Program-made: the position numbers and the translations under genes | Shown here: piece after piece, positions 35,747 to 44,093 of the stretch | Layout of the letters: every line of letters begins with the position of its first letter | Position numbering within the stretch: the first letter of the stretch is position 1 | Notes under the pieces: generated by a model | The model's input: only the letters and a program-made list of their open reading frames with translations | Told to the model about the DNA's origin: nothing | Database searches by the model: none | DNA from: UBA2040 sp041674745 | Lineage (GTDB): Bacteria; Bacteroidota; Bacteroidia; Flavobacteriales_D; Crocinitomicaceae | Assembly (NCBI GenBank): GCA_041674745.1 | Contig: JBAYVD010000001.1 | Location: 1-64,000 of the forward strand | Direction of reading: 5' to 3' | DNA length: 64,000 nucleotides

Positions 35747-36934
35747 ATGATCATAGAACCAAGAACACGAGGATTTATTTGTTTAACAGCACATCCAACA
35801 GGGTGCGAGAAAAATGTATTGACGCAAATTGATTATGCAAAATCAAAACCCGTAGCAAACGGACCGAAAAATGTATTGGTAATTGGAGCTTCCACGGGAT
35901 TTGGCTTAGCGTCAAGAATCACGAGCGCATTTGGCTCTGGAGCGGCAACGATTGGTGTTTTCTTTGAAAAAGAACCAGCTGAAGGTAAAACGGCTTCGCC
36001 AGGATGGTACAATTCTGCTGCTTTTGAAGTGGAAGCAAACAAGGCAGGTTTGTATGCAAAAAGTATCAACGGAGATGCGTTTTCAGACGAAATAAAAACG
36101 CAAACGGCGGAATTGATTAAAAAAGACTTGGGGAAAATTGACTTGGTCATCTACAGTTTGGCATCGCCGGTAAGAAAACACCCAAAAACAGAAGTTTTAC
36201 ATAAATCGGTTTTGAAACCAATCGGAAAAACATTTACCGACAAAACGGTAGATTTCCATACTGGTGAAGTAAAAAATATTTCAATCGAACCATGTACACC
36301 AGAAGACATCGAAAACACGATTGCGGTAATGGGCGGTGAAGACTGGGAAATGTGGATCAATGAATTGAAAGCCCAAGACCTTTTGTCCAACGATTGTAAA
36401 ACAGTTGCCTATTCATATATCGGGCCAACATTAACAGAAGCAGTTTATCGAAAAGGAACCATTGGTGCAGCGAAAGATCATTTAGAGGCAACAGCATTTA
36501 AAATCACCGATAGTTTAAAATCCATTGGTGGAAATGCGTATGTTTCCGTAAACAAAGCCTTGGTTACACAAGCAAGTTCAGCCATTCCGGTTATTCCGTT
36601 GTACATTTCTTTGCTGTACAAAGTGATGAAAGAAGAAGGAATTCACGAAGGTTGTATCGAACAAATTGTTCGTTTATTCAACGATCGATTGTATGCCAAT
36701 GACCTGCAATTGGATGACAAAGGAAGAATTCGAATCGATGATTGGGAAATGCGTGCAGACGTGCAAGCAAAAGTTTTGGCTTTGTGGCCGCAAGCTACAA
36801 CAGAAACATTGCCAGCAATCGGAGATTTGAAAGGATACGATTTGGACTTCTTTAACCTATTTGGTTTCAAAGTTGAAGGTGTTGACTATTCAATAGATAC
36901 GAACGAAATGGTAGAAATTCCAGGTTTACAATAA
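35747..36934 (+). CDS. fabV: Enoyl-ACP/trans-2-enoyl-CoA reductase FabV
   Basis: This 395-residue protein is an NADH-dependent enoyl reductase of the FabV type, which completes the fatty acid elongation cycle and is triclosan-resistant in several bacteria. It begins with the family N-terminus (MIIEPRTRGFICLTAHPTG) and has the dinucleotide-binding VIGASTGFGLASRI. The extended catalytic pair Y-x8-K is at about residues 233 and 242, in TEAVYRKGTIGAAKDHLEA; this spacing separates FabV from FabI. The gene lies 13 bases after kynU and ends just before the small membrane protein gene, so it sits inside the kynurenine operon. Confidence 0.96.
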   Translation: MIIEPRTRGFICLTAHPTGCEKNVLTQIDYAKSKPVANGPKNVLVIGASTGFGLASRITSAFGSGAATIGVFFEKEPAEGKTASPGWYNSAAFEVEANKAGLYAKSINGDAFSDEIKTQTAELIKKDLGKIDLVIYSLASPVRKHPKTEVLHKSVLKPIGKTFTDKTVDFHTGEVKNISIEPCTPEDIENTIAVMGGEDWEMWINELKAQDLLSNDCKTVAYSYIGPTLTEAVYRKGTIGAAKDHLEATAFKITDSLKSIGGNAYVSVNKALVTQASSAIPVIPLYISLLYKVMKEEGIHEGCIEQIVRLFNDRLYANDLQLDDKGRIRIDDWEMRADVQAKVLALWPQATTETLPAIGDLKGYDLDFFNLFGFKVEGVDYSIDTNEMVEIPGLQ

Positions 36935-36935
36935 A

Positions 36936-37148
36936 ATGAATGTGCAAACCCTTATACAAGCTAAATACGCTGGTGAATTGGATCATTCGATGACGTATTC
37001 CAATTTGGGGATACAAACCATCGCCGTATTAATTGCCGGAATTGTCTTGTGGCGGGTAAGCAACCTGGTTCATCAACGAAAACTGAACCAACGAGCGCAG
37101 CAACCTCATTTTAAAACCCGCTTTTCGGAGCACTGGAAAAATAGATAA
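36936..37148 (+). CDS. Small single-pass membrane protein
   Basis: This 70-residue product has a polar N-terminus, one transmembrane helix (about 24-41, IQTIAVLIAGIVLWRVSN) and a strongly basic tail (HQRKLNQRAQQPHFKTRF). It begins one base after the fabV stop and is probably translated from the same mRNA. Family and function are unknown; the close spacing supports that it is a real gene. Confidence 0.6.
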   Translation: MNVQTLIQAKYAGELDHSMTYSNLGIQTIAVLIAGIVLWRVSNLVHQRKLNQRAQQPHFKTRFSEHWKNR

Positions 37149-37155
37149 ATGTATA

Positions 37156-37226
37156 CAATTACGAATGTGTGAATTACGAATTATGGTCTACCAAATTCGT
37201 AATTCAACAATTCGTAATTCGTAATT
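37156..37226 (+). repeat. AATTCGTAATT-type inverted repeat before kmo
   Basis: The inner arms TGAATTACGAATT (37170-37182) and AATTCGTAATTCA (37194-37206) are a perfect 13-base palindrome. The outer arms CAATTACGAA (37156-37165) and TTCGTAATTG (37217-37226) are also perfect. The structure ends eight bases before the kmo ATG. It looks like one of the interspersed palindromic repeats common in Bacteroidota genomes. Confidence 0.6.
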
Positions 37227-37234
37227 GAATAAAT

Positions 37235-38587
37235 ATGAAAAAAATAGCAATCGTAGGTGCTGGTTTGGTTGGGAGTTTACAAGCCATTTTGATGGCGAAA
37301 AAAGGCTACCAAGTACAAGTATTGGAAAATCGTCCGGACAGAAGAAAGTCAGAATTCATCGGCGGCCGATCCATCAATTTGGCGCTGTCGGATCGAGGTT
37401 GGAAAGCCTTGGATTTGGCAGGTGTTTCTGACAAAATCAGAACGATTGCCTTGCCGATGTACCGTCGATGCATGCACGATGTGGAAGGAAATTTGACGTA
37501 CCAGCCTTATGGTTTGGACAATGAAGCCATTTATTCGGTTTCACGAGGTTTGTTGAACCAAACGTTGATGAACGAAGCGGAACATTACCCCAACATCGAG
37601 TATTTGTTTGACTTGAAATGCAAAGACGTAGACTTGCGCACCAATACCGTGGTGATGCAAAACGCGAACAAAGAAGTGGAAACGTTTCAGTTTGACAAAC
37701 TTTTCGCGTGCGATGGTGCGTTCTCAGCGATTCGTGGCCGTATGCAACGCACAACAGGATTCAATTACCAACAAAGTTATTTGGGTCATGGCTACAAGGA
37801 GTTGGAAATTCCTGCGAATGCAGATGGAACCCACAAAATTGAAAACGATTGTTTACACATTTGGCCAAGAGGCGAATTCATGATGATTGCTTTACCAAAC
37901 ATTGATGGCAGTTTTACCTGTACTTTGTTTTTAACGGTCGAAGGAAAAGTTTCATTCGAGAGTTTGAATTCGGATGAAAAAATCATGGCGTTCTTCCAAG
38001 AAGTATTTCCAGATACCTTGCCGTTGATTCCAAATTTGTTGAAAAATTTCAATGAAAATCCGGTGGGTCACTTGATGACCGTGAAATGTGATCCATGGCA
38101 GTACAACGACGATATTTTGTTGTTGGGCGATGCGGCGCATGCCATCGTTCCTTTCTACGGACAAGGAATGAATGCAGGTTTCCAGGATTGTACGGTATTC
38201 AACGAAATGTATGAAGAAAGAGGAGGAAATTGGACCAATTTGATGGTGGATTTCTCAGAAAAACATTACAAAAACGGTCAAGCGATTGCTGATTTGGCTT
38301 TGTACAACTACATTGAAATGCGCGACAAAACAGCGGATCCAGATTTCTTGTTGCGCAAAAAAATTGAATCGAAGTTTACGAAACTGTACCCAAATCTTTG
38401 GTTGCCGTTGTATTCTCGTGTTACGTTCTCTCAAACACCGTATGCGGAAGCGTTGGAACACGGTAATCGTCAACGGGCTATTATGGACCGAATCATGGAA
38501 ATTCCGGACATTCATAACATTTGGGACGATGTACTCGTTATAGAAAAGATAAAAGAATTATTAGACAAAGAAAAAGCTCATGCATAA
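37235..38587 (+). CDS. kmo: Kynurenine 3-monooxygenase
   Basis: This 450-residue FAD- and NADPH-dependent hydroxylase converts kynurenine to 3-hydroxykynurenine. The FAD dinucleotide fold is at the N-terminus (IVGAGLVGSLQAILMAKKGY), followed by ENRPDRRK and GRSINLALSDRGWKAL, signatures of the KMO family. LLGDAAHAIVPFYGQGMNAGF is the second flavin motif (about 290-310). The C-terminal part is hydrophobic and family-like. It shares the eight bases at its end with the start of the outer-membrane protein gene. A palindromic repeat lies directly upstream. Confidence 0.96.
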   Translation: MKKIAIVGAGLVGSLQAILMAKKGYQVQVLENRPDRRKSEFIGGRSINLALSDRGWKALDLAGVSDKIRTIALPMYRRCMHDVEGNLTYQPYGLDNEAIYSVSRGLLNQTLMNEAEHYPNIEYLFDLKCKDVDLRTNTVVMQNANKEVETFQFDKLFACDGAFSAIRGRMQRTTGFNYQQSYLGHGYKELEIPANADGTHKIENDCLHIWPRGEFMMIALPNIDGSFTCTLFLTVEGKVSFESLNSDEKIMAFFQEVFPDTLPLIPNLLKNFNENPVGHLMTVKCDPWQYNDDILLLGDAAHAIVPFYGQGMNAGFQDCTVFNEMYEERGGNWTNLMVDFSEKHYKNGQAIADLALYNYIEMRDKTADPDFLLRKKIESKFTKLYPNLWLPLYSRVTFSQTPYAEALEHGNRQRAIMDRIMEIPDIHNIWDDVLVIEKIKELLDKEKAHA

Positions 38588-39482
38588 ACTCCTTCTTATT
38601 TCCCTGATACTCTCCTTTTCGGGTGGATTTTTCGCTCAGAAGAATTTGAATCCTCGTGGCAAAAAGCACAAAGATTTGTTTGGCGGGCCGCAAGATTTTA
38701 GCAATTTCCAACCCCGCGGCATCCAATTTTCCTTCGGACCGAATTATACCTTTACAAAAAAATCAGACGCTTTGCTACAAGCAGATTCTAGCATGAATGG
38801 TCAGCGATTCAATTACAATGTGAATCCTACCGGCCGAATTGGTTTCTCAGCACAAGTGGGAATGGCGCACTTTCCGTTAAAAGCACCGAAAGTGAATTTG
38901 TTTGGAAATCCCTATCGACTCATGTCTTATTGGGATTGGGGACTAGGAATGAATTTATACGGAGGAAAAGAGAAGACAACCGTGAATTACACCGATGCGA
39001 CAGGGACAAACATTCTTAGTACTGAATCTGGAACGGGAGCCTTTTACAATTTCTACGGAAGCGCGAAAATATCCGTACACAAATTATTTTATTTGACTTC
39101 CAAATTGCGCTATTTCATTGACTTTGGTATTGGCGCCAACTTCGATTATCAACTTGGCGGAGGAAATCGAACGTATACGGGCATACATTTTCCAATAAAT
39201 GAACGTTTTCAAAACCCTTTTGTCGCGCAGCTGAATTCTTCACTAGGTTTTGGTATCCGACTAAAACGAGGAAGTTATTTTATTCCTGGCGTCAAAGCGC
39301 CCATATTGGGAATGTACGAATGGGACAAAGGAAGTCCAACGCTTCACTGGTTTTCATCTACGTATTGGCCTGTTACCTTCCAAGCGAAATTCATTTTCTT
39401 GTTCAAACAGAAATCCAACGGTTGCAATACAGGTTCCGAGGAAGATCGTAAGAAGAACAAAGAATACATGCAAAACAAATAA
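38580..39482 (+). CDS. Probable outer-membrane beta-barrel protein
   Basis: This 300-residue protein has a signal peptide (MHKLLLISLILSFSGGFFAQ). Many alternating amphipathic strands (for instance IQFSFGPNYTFT, FYNFYGSAKISV, LRYFIDFGIGANFDY and FQAKFIFLF) suggest an outer-membrane barrel. The C-terminus is lysine-rich (SNGCNTGSEEDRKKNKEY) instead of the usual aromatic end, so the barrel call is tentative. No named family is recognised. The start overlaps the kmo stop by eight bases, which points to co-transcription, and the ArsC-like gene follows by three bases. Confidence 0.65.
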   Translation: MHKLLLISLILSFSGGFFAQKNLNPRGKKHKDLFGGPQDFSNFQPRGIQFSFGPNYTFTKKSDALLQADSSMNGQRFNYNVNPTGRIGFSAQVGMAHFPLKAPKVNLFGNPYRLMSYWDWGLGMNLYGGKEKTTVNYTDATGTNILSTESGTGAFYNFYGSAKISVHKLFYLTSKLRYFIDFGIGANFDYQLGGGNRTYTGIHFPINERFQNPFVAQLNSSLGFGIRLKRGSYFIPGVKAPILGMYEWDKGSPTLHWFSSTYWPVTFQAKFIFLFKQKSNGCNTGSEEDRKKNKEYMQNK

Positions 39483-39485
39483 TCC

Positions 39486-39839
39486 ATGAAAAAGATTTTT
39501 CACCTAAGTTCTTGCAGTACCAACCAGAAGATTTTGAAAGAAATCAATCCGGGAAAAGACGTTGAATTGCAAGATATCAAAGAGCACAATATTGATGAAA
39601 AAACCTTGGATTGGTTGAAAGAAAAAGTAGGTTCCTACGAAGCGCTTTTCTCCAAACGAGCCATGAAATACCGCGGTTTGGGATTAGACAAAATGAACCT
39701 CACGGAAGCCGATTACCGTAAATACATGCTCGAAGAATATACTTTTTTGAAGCGCCCTTTTATGATCAACGGAGATGCCGTTTTCATTGGCAATTCGAAG
39801 AAAGAGGTGGAAGGTGCGGTGGCGTCTTTTCATGCGTGA
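39486..39839 (+). CDS. ArsC/Spx-family thiol protein
   Basis: This 117-residue thioredoxin-like protein matches the ArsC/Spx family. The active-site loop is HLSSCSTNQKILKE, with the single cysteine at about residue 10 instead of the CxxC of Spx. The late segment FLKRPFMINGDAVFIGNSKKEVE carries the conserved R-P (cis-proline) and the final strand-helix. Arsenate reductase activity is possible, but no other arsenic gene is near, so a general redox or regulatory role is equally likely. It lies three bases after the outer-membrane protein gene, at the end of the kyn-fabV-kmo operon. Confidence 0.8.
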   Translation: MKKIFHLSSCSTNQKILKEINPGKDVELQDIKEHNIDEKTLDWLKEKVGSYEALFSKRAMKYRGLGLDKMNLTEADYRKYMLEEYTFLKRPFMINGDAVFIGNSKKEVEGAVASFHA

Positions 39840-39862
39840 TTATTGCCGCGCGAATGTACTTG

Positions 39863-39955
39863 GCCACGAATGCACGAATTATCACGAATAAATTTGTTTA
39901 GGTTGTTTATATAAAATCACTAAAAAGCATTGGTGCACATTCGTGCATTCGTGGC
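39863..39955 (+). repeat. Inverted repeat with perfect 17-base arms
   Basis: GCCACGAATGCACGAAT (39863-39879) and ATTCGTGCATTCGTGGC (39939-39955) are exact reverse complements around a 59-base centre that is AT-rich. It fills the gap between the ArsC-like gene and the transporter at 39972. Similar CACGAAT-type repeats are, from memory, common in Bacteroidota genomes; copy number elsewhere cannot be seen here. Confidence 0.7.
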
Positions 39956-39971
39956 AAAAAGTAAAGAATAG

Positions 39972-40886
39972 ATGAAAATCCAAAACCTTCGCGCACACCT
40001 CGCTTTGTTTTTAGTGAACACCTTTTATGGCGCCAATCACGTCATCGCGAAGGGAATTATGCCGACGATTTTAACACCCAACGTTTTCATTTTTTTACGG
40101 GTGGCGGGTGCAACAGCTTTGTTTTGGTTGATCCGGTTGTTTTCTAAAACACGCGAAAAAATAGAAAGAAAAGATTTTCTTCGTTTGGCGGCTTGCGGTT
40201 TGTTTGGCGTTGCCATCAATCAATTGTTTTTCTTTCATGGATTGAACCTTTCGTCGGCGATCAATTCAGGCATCATCATGACCTTGAATCCGATTATCGT
40301 TGTGATTCTCTCGTATTTTATTTTGAAAGAAGCCATCACGACGTATCGCGTGGCGGGAATTATGTTGGGTGCAACGGGTGCAATTTTACTCACGATTTCC
40401 AGCAGTTCCAGCAATGCAAAAATGGCGTTGGGCGATGTGTTTTTGCTCATCAACGCCGTCAGTTATGCGATTTATTTGGTCATCGCGAAACCGCTTATGA
40501 TGAAATACAAACCTTTGACCGTGATTACGTATACGTTTGTGTTTGGATTTTTAATAATTCTCCTTTTTCCACCAACGATTAGAGATGTCCTTCAAACTGA
40601 TTTTTCCTTGCTCACAGGAGTTGTTTTGGGTAAGGTACTCTACGTAATAATTTGTGTTACTTTCTTGGCCTATTTATTAACGATGTATTCTCTCAGCAAA
40701 GTAAGTCCTTCAGTATCCAGCGCCTATATTTATTTGCAACCTGTTATGGTGATTTTCTTTGCCATCTTCTTCGCCTACATTGGTTTTACGGCGGATTATA
40801 CCGATACGATTACCGCCCAGAAAATTTTCTACATGATCTTGATCTTTGTTGGGGTGTATATTACGAGTTTAAAGCGGAGAGCTTAA
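39972..40886 (+). CDS. EamA/DMT-superfamily transporter
   Basis: This 304-residue protein has ten predicted membrane helices in two EamA repeats (about 8-140 and 152-295). It opens with LVNTFYGANHVIAKGIMP, and the first repeat ends in ATGAILLTIS. The segment SPSVSSAYIYLQPVMVIFFAIFFA marks the late part of the second repeat. It is a likely metabolite exporter or importer of the inner membrane with no predictable substrate. It is not closely similar to the EamA protein at 9390. It stands alone, flanked by repeat-bearing intergenic regions on both sides. Confidence 0.9.
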   Translation: MKIQNLRAHLALFLVNTFYGANHVIAKGIMPTILTPNVFIFLRVAGATALFWLIRLFSKTREKIERKDFLRLAACGLFGVAINQLFFFHGLNLSSAINSGIIMTLNPIIVVILSYFILKEAITTYRVAGIMLGATGAILLTISSSSSNAKMALGDVFLLINAVSYAIYLVIAKPLMMKYKPLTVITYTFVFGFLIILLFPPTIRDVLQTDFSLLTGVVLGKVLYVIICVTFLAYLLTMYSLSKVSPSVSSAYIYLQPVMVIFFAIFFAYIGFTADYTDTITAQKIFYMILIFVGVYITSLKRRA

Positions 40887-41159
40887 CCGCGGAGAACAGG
40901 GAGCGTGTTTTTTGCGCTTATCATAAAATCGGTTTGAATTCTTCAAATCAGCGGCATCTGTTTTGTAATCTTTGCAAACACTAGTTGGAGAACAGGAAGA
41001 AATGAAGGTAGTAAGAAAATGAAGGGACTAAAAATTATCCAGAAGCTTACTTCAACAAAATCGGTTTGAATCCGATTAATCTGTGGCATATATCTTCGAT
41101 TTGCTCCACAATTCCCGTCCCTTTGCGTTCTTTGCGAAACCCTTTGCGCCCTCCGCGGT
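40886..41159 (+). repeat. 307-base intergenic region with inverted and direct repeats
   Basis: The gap after the transporter is bounded by ACCGCGGAG (40886-40894) and CTCCGCGGT (41151-41159), exact reverse complements. Inside it, AAAATCGGTTTGAAT occurs twice as an exact direct repeat (40924-40938 and 41057-41071), each followed by a diverged AATC-G-GGCAT segment. TTTGCGTTCTTTGCGAAACC near the right end recalls the repeats of rRNA-like appearance scattered in Bacteroidota genomes. No coding frame is supported. Confidence 0.55.
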
Positions 41160-41193
41160 AAAAAATCACTAAATTTGCTCTAAAAACAGAACT

Positions 41194-42060
41194 ATGTTGC
41201 AATCCATGACCGGCTTTGGGAAGGCCACCGGAAATTTTAAAGGGAAAAAAGTAACCATTGAAGTCCGAGCGCTGAACAGTAAAACGTTGGATTTGAACGT
41301 TCGTTTTCCTAGCGATTACCGACCTTTTGAGGCCGATATGCGCAAAGTGATGCAAACGGAAATGGAGCGCGGAAAAATAGATGTAAACGTCAACATCGAC
41401 GATACAGGCGACACCAAAAGTGTTACCGTGAACAAATCGTTGGCAAAAGCGTATTACCAAGATTTGAAATCGGTGAACGACGCTATCGGTGAATCAGGAA
41501 CCGATTACTTGGCGCTGATCATGCGCATGCCCGATATTTTGACCAATGAGCGGGAAGATATTTCTCCCGAAGAAAAAACGTTTGTGTTGGATTTGTTGAA
41601 CGAAGCCTGTGCGCGATTGAACGAATTCCGCGCGCAAGAAGGTGCTGCGTTGCAAACAGAATTTACGGAGCGAATTGAAGATATTCGTCGCTTGATGGTG
41701 GAGATTGAACCGTTTGAAAATGTTCGGGTAGAAACCGTCAGAGCTAAGTTGGAGAAACAATTGGAAGAAATTTCAGCCGGTAATTACGACAACAATCGCT
41801 TGGAGCAAGAATTGATTTTTTACGTAGAGAAATTTGATGTTTCGGAAGAAAAAATGCGTCTGGGTAATCACTTGGATTATTTCATGGAAACGATGCAGAT
41901 GGAACGTTCCGGTCGCAAATTGGGGTTCATCACACAAGAAATTGGTCGAGAAATTAACACCTTAGGAAGTAAAAGCAACCAAGCTGATATGCAGAAAAAG
42001 GTGGTAGAAATGAAAGACAATTTAGAAAAAATGAAAGAGCAAGTTCTCAATACGTTATAG
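41194..42060 (+). CDS. yicC: YicC-family endoribonuclease
   Basis: This 288-residue protein is a member of the YicC family, now known as an endoribonuclease family in E. coli and Bacillus. The N-terminus MLQSMTGFGKATG and the segment EVRALNSKTLDLNVRFPSDY are typical. The C-terminal domain (DUF1732 type, about 205-288) contains LEQELIFYVEKFDVSEEKMRL and GRKLGFITQEIGREINTLGSKSN, a near-invariant block with acidic and histidine/arginine residues. It precedes gmk by eight bases, a gene order widely conserved in bacteria. Confidence 0.95.
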   Translation: MLQSMTGFGKATGNFKGKKVTIEVRALNSKTLDLNVRFPSDYRPFEADMRKVMQTEMERGKIDVNVNIDDTGDTKSVTVNKSLAKAYYQDLKSVNDAIGESGTDYLALIMRMPDILTNEREDISPEEKTFVLDLLNEACARLNEFRAQEGAALQTEFTERIEDIRRLMVEIEPFENVRVETVRAKLEKQLEEISAGNYDNNRLEQELIFYVEKFDVSEEKMRLGNHLDYFMETMQMERSGRKLGFITQEIGREINTLGSKSNQADMQKKVVEMKDNLEKMKEQVLNTL

Positions 42061-42068
42061 GAGTAAGA

Positions 42069-42641
42069 ATGGAACAAAAAGGTAAATGTGTTATTTTTTC
42101 AGCCCCGTCGGGTGCGGGCAAAACAACAATTGTGCATGCTTTATTGGATAAAATTCCTTCGCTAGCATTCTCTGTTTCTGCCTGCAGTCGCGACCCTCGA
42201 CCGAATGAGGAGAATGGAAAAGACTATCATTTTTTAGGCGTGGAAGGTTTTCAGCAAGCCATTTTGAATGAAGAATTGATTGAGTGGGAAGAAGTGTACA
42301 CCAACAATTATTACGGAACCTTGAAGTCGGAAATTGAAAAAATTTGGGCAGCAGGTAAAACGGTCATTTTTGATGTGGATGTGATTGGCGGATTGAACAT
42401 GAAGAAAATGTTTGGCGACCAAGCGCTGGCGATTTTTGTTCAACCACCGAGTTACGATGAGTTGGAAAAACGATTACGTCACCGGAGCACGGAAACCGAA
42501 GACAAAATCAACCAACGGATGAGTAAAGCGAGAACTGAATTGGAAAAAGCCACCGAATTCGACATCGTTTTGATCAATGACGATTTGCAACAAGCGATTG
42601 TGACGGCCAAAGGAATCGTAGAACATTTTATTACCACATGA
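42069..42641 (+). CDS. gmk: Guanylate kinase
   Basis: This 190-residue enzyme phosphorylates GMP to GDP with ATP. The P-loop is SAPSGAGKTT at about residues 11-20. The GMP-binding part shows SVSACSRDPRPNEENGKDYHF and the later region has the YGTLKSEIEK and DVDVIGGLNMKKMF segments. The lid contains RLRHRSTETEDKINQRM. It is placed between yicC and nadD, with a 4-base overlap (ATGA) to nadD. Confidence 0.97.
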   Translation: MEQKGKCVIFSAPSGAGKTTIVHALLDKIPSLAFSVSACSRDPRPNEENGKDYHFLGVEGFQQAILNEELIEWEEVYTNNYYGTLKSEIEKIWAAGKTVIFDVDVIGGLNMKKMFGDQALAIFVQPPSYDELEKRLRHRSTETEDKINQRMSKARTELEKATEFDIVLINDDLQQAIVTAKGIVEHFITT

Positions 42642-43219
42642 ATGTAGCACTGTATTTTGGCTCTTTCAACCCGATACACGTCGGCCACTTGATCATTGCC
42701 CAATACATGGTTCAACGAAAAGAGATTGATGCCGTTTGGTTTGTCGTTTCACCGCACAATCCTTTCAAAAAGAAAAGCACTTTGCTGGAAGATTACCATC
42801 GTTTGGCCATCGTGAAAATCGCCATCGAAGACGAGCCACACTTCAAGGCAGAAGATATCGAATTCAAAATGCCGCAGCCGAGTTATACGATTGACACCTT
42901 GGCCTATCTAAGAGAAAAACACCCGACGATTAACTTTAGCTTATTGATGGGCGAAGACAATTTAGTAGGATTCCACAAATGGAAAAACTACGAAAAAATC
43001 CTTGAGAACCACACGGTATTTGTTTACCCAAGAATGGAACACGAACCATTGGAACACGAATTAAAAAACCATCCAGCCATTGTATTTTGCGAAGACGTGC
43101 CCGTCATGAAAATTTCGGCAAGCTACATTCGCGAGGTGATAAAAAGCGGAAATTCGACGCGTTACCTGTTGACGGAAAAAGTTTTTCAGTATGTGGATGA
43201 GATGAATTTTTATCGGTAA
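42638..43219 (+). CDS. nadD: Nicotinate-nucleotide adenylyltransferase
   Basis: This 193-residue nucleotidyltransferase makes deamido-NAD from NaMN and ATP. It starts with the HxGH motif in GSFNPIHVGHL (about 8-18). It ends with MKISASYIREVIKSG, the ISxTxIR-like motif that binds the ATP phosphates. SPHNPFKKK and LMGEDNL are further family motifs. It overlaps gmk by four bases. The kmo and kynU genes about 5-8 kb upstream could feed the same NAD pathway through quinolinate. Confidence 0.96.
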   Translation: MNVALYFGSFNPIHVGHLIIAQYMVQRKEIDAVWFVVSPHNPFKKKSTLLEDYHRLAIVKIAIEDEPHFKAEDIEFKMPQPSYTIDTLAYLREKHPTINFSLLMGEDNLVGFHKWKNYEKILENHTVFVYPRMEHEPLEHELKNHPAIVFCEDVPVMKISASYIREVIKSGNSTRYLLTEKVFQYVDEMNFYR

Positions 43220-43290
43220 ATTAGTGGATTCCAACAATAAAGAGGATGGTTTAACGTTGGAAACCAATAACCGCTTGAATTGATCTAGCT

Positions 43291-43683
43291 ATGCGAACTT
43301 TCTTAATACTCCTTCTTGGTTTATTTCTTCTGCCGCAATGTCAAAAGCGTCGACCGCCAAAAGGCGAGTACAAGGTGAGATACACCTATCTCGAAAAATA
43401 CAATAAACCAGTATTGGAATCTACTATTACTCTCGGAGAAAGCAACAAAGATTGGATACTCATTGTATGGCAATTTGAAGATGTGATTTACGGTTACGAT
43501 ACCTTGTTTAAAACCAAAAATGAAATTAAAGGAAGATTAGCTGGAAGTCACGTAATTGGAACGATTTCTCGTGATGGATTTTCTCCTCATTTTAAGATAG
43601 TGGGTTCGTTTATATCCTACAAGCAATCGCTTTCGCAGGGAACATCTACTTATTTGGGAACATTTGAAATAAAGAAAAAATGA
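43291..43683 (+). CDS. Small lipoprotein, first of a tandem pair
   Basis: This 130-residue protein has a signal peptide with a lipobox-like LLPQC (cysteine at about residue 17). The mature domain of about 110 residues is beta-rich, with KGEYKVRYTYLE, a DTLFKTKNEIKGRL turn and a last strand, STYLGTFEIK. No named family is recognised. Its neighbour at 43680 has the same frame of conserved residues (PxKGEY, DTLFKT, GTFEIK), so the two are paralogues. The stop overlaps the neighbour's start by four bases (ATGA). Confidence 0.7.
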   Translation: MRTFLILLLGLFLLPQCQKRRPPKGEYKVRYTYLEKYNKPVLESTITLGESNKDWILIVWQFEDVIYGYDTLFKTKNEIKGRLAGSHVIGTISRDGFSPHFKIVGSFISYKQSLSQGTSTYLGTFEIKKK

Positions 43684-44069
43684 AAACTAGATTTTTCATA
43701 TTCACATCAATGGTCTGTTTTATAATATTGGCTGGGTGCATTAAAAATAAGCCGTCAAAAGGAGAGTACTTGGCTCTTTTTCATTTTATAGATTCCTATT
43801 ATAACGATACAATTATCCAATACCGGATTGTAGAAAGCAATGCAAAGTGGATTATTTTTAATAGCGGTTCCAACCATGAGCAGGTGGATACCTTGTTCAA
43901 AACATCCAAAACAATCGTTCAAGGAAAAATGTTAACGAGCACAATCGTTGGCAACATTGCCCGTCAAAAAGGGTCTATGAAATATATGATTACAGGTACA
44001 TTTCTGCACAAACATAATTCTTTAGATCCGTGGCCTTACGAATTCCAAGGAACTTTCGAAATAAAATAA
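43680..44069 (+). CDS. Small lipoprotein, second of a tandem pair
   Basis: This 129-residue protein has a signal peptide with the lipobox LAGC (cysteine at about residue 20). The mature part has KGEYLALFHFID, VDTLFKTSKTIVQGKM and the terminal strand QGTFEIK, in the same order as in the gene at 43291. Overall identity is modest, so the duplication is old. The function is unknown, and a surface or periplasmic location is likely. It converges on the membrane protein gene at 44094, with 24 bases between the stops. Confidence 0.7.
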   Translation: MKTRFFIFTSMVCFIILAGCIKNKPSKGEYLALFHFIDSYYNDTIIQYRIVESNAKWIIFNSGSNHEQVDTLFKTSKTIVQGKMLTSTIVGNIARQKGSMKYMITGTFLHKHNSLDPWPYEFQGTFEIK

Positions 44070-44093
44070 AAAAGGATTTTGATAAGTTGCTAG

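Noticed and set aside
39486..39839. Calling the ArsC-like gene a confirmed arsenate reductase
   Set aside because: No arsenic resistance neighbours are present and the family includes regulators and redox proteins, so only the family is named.
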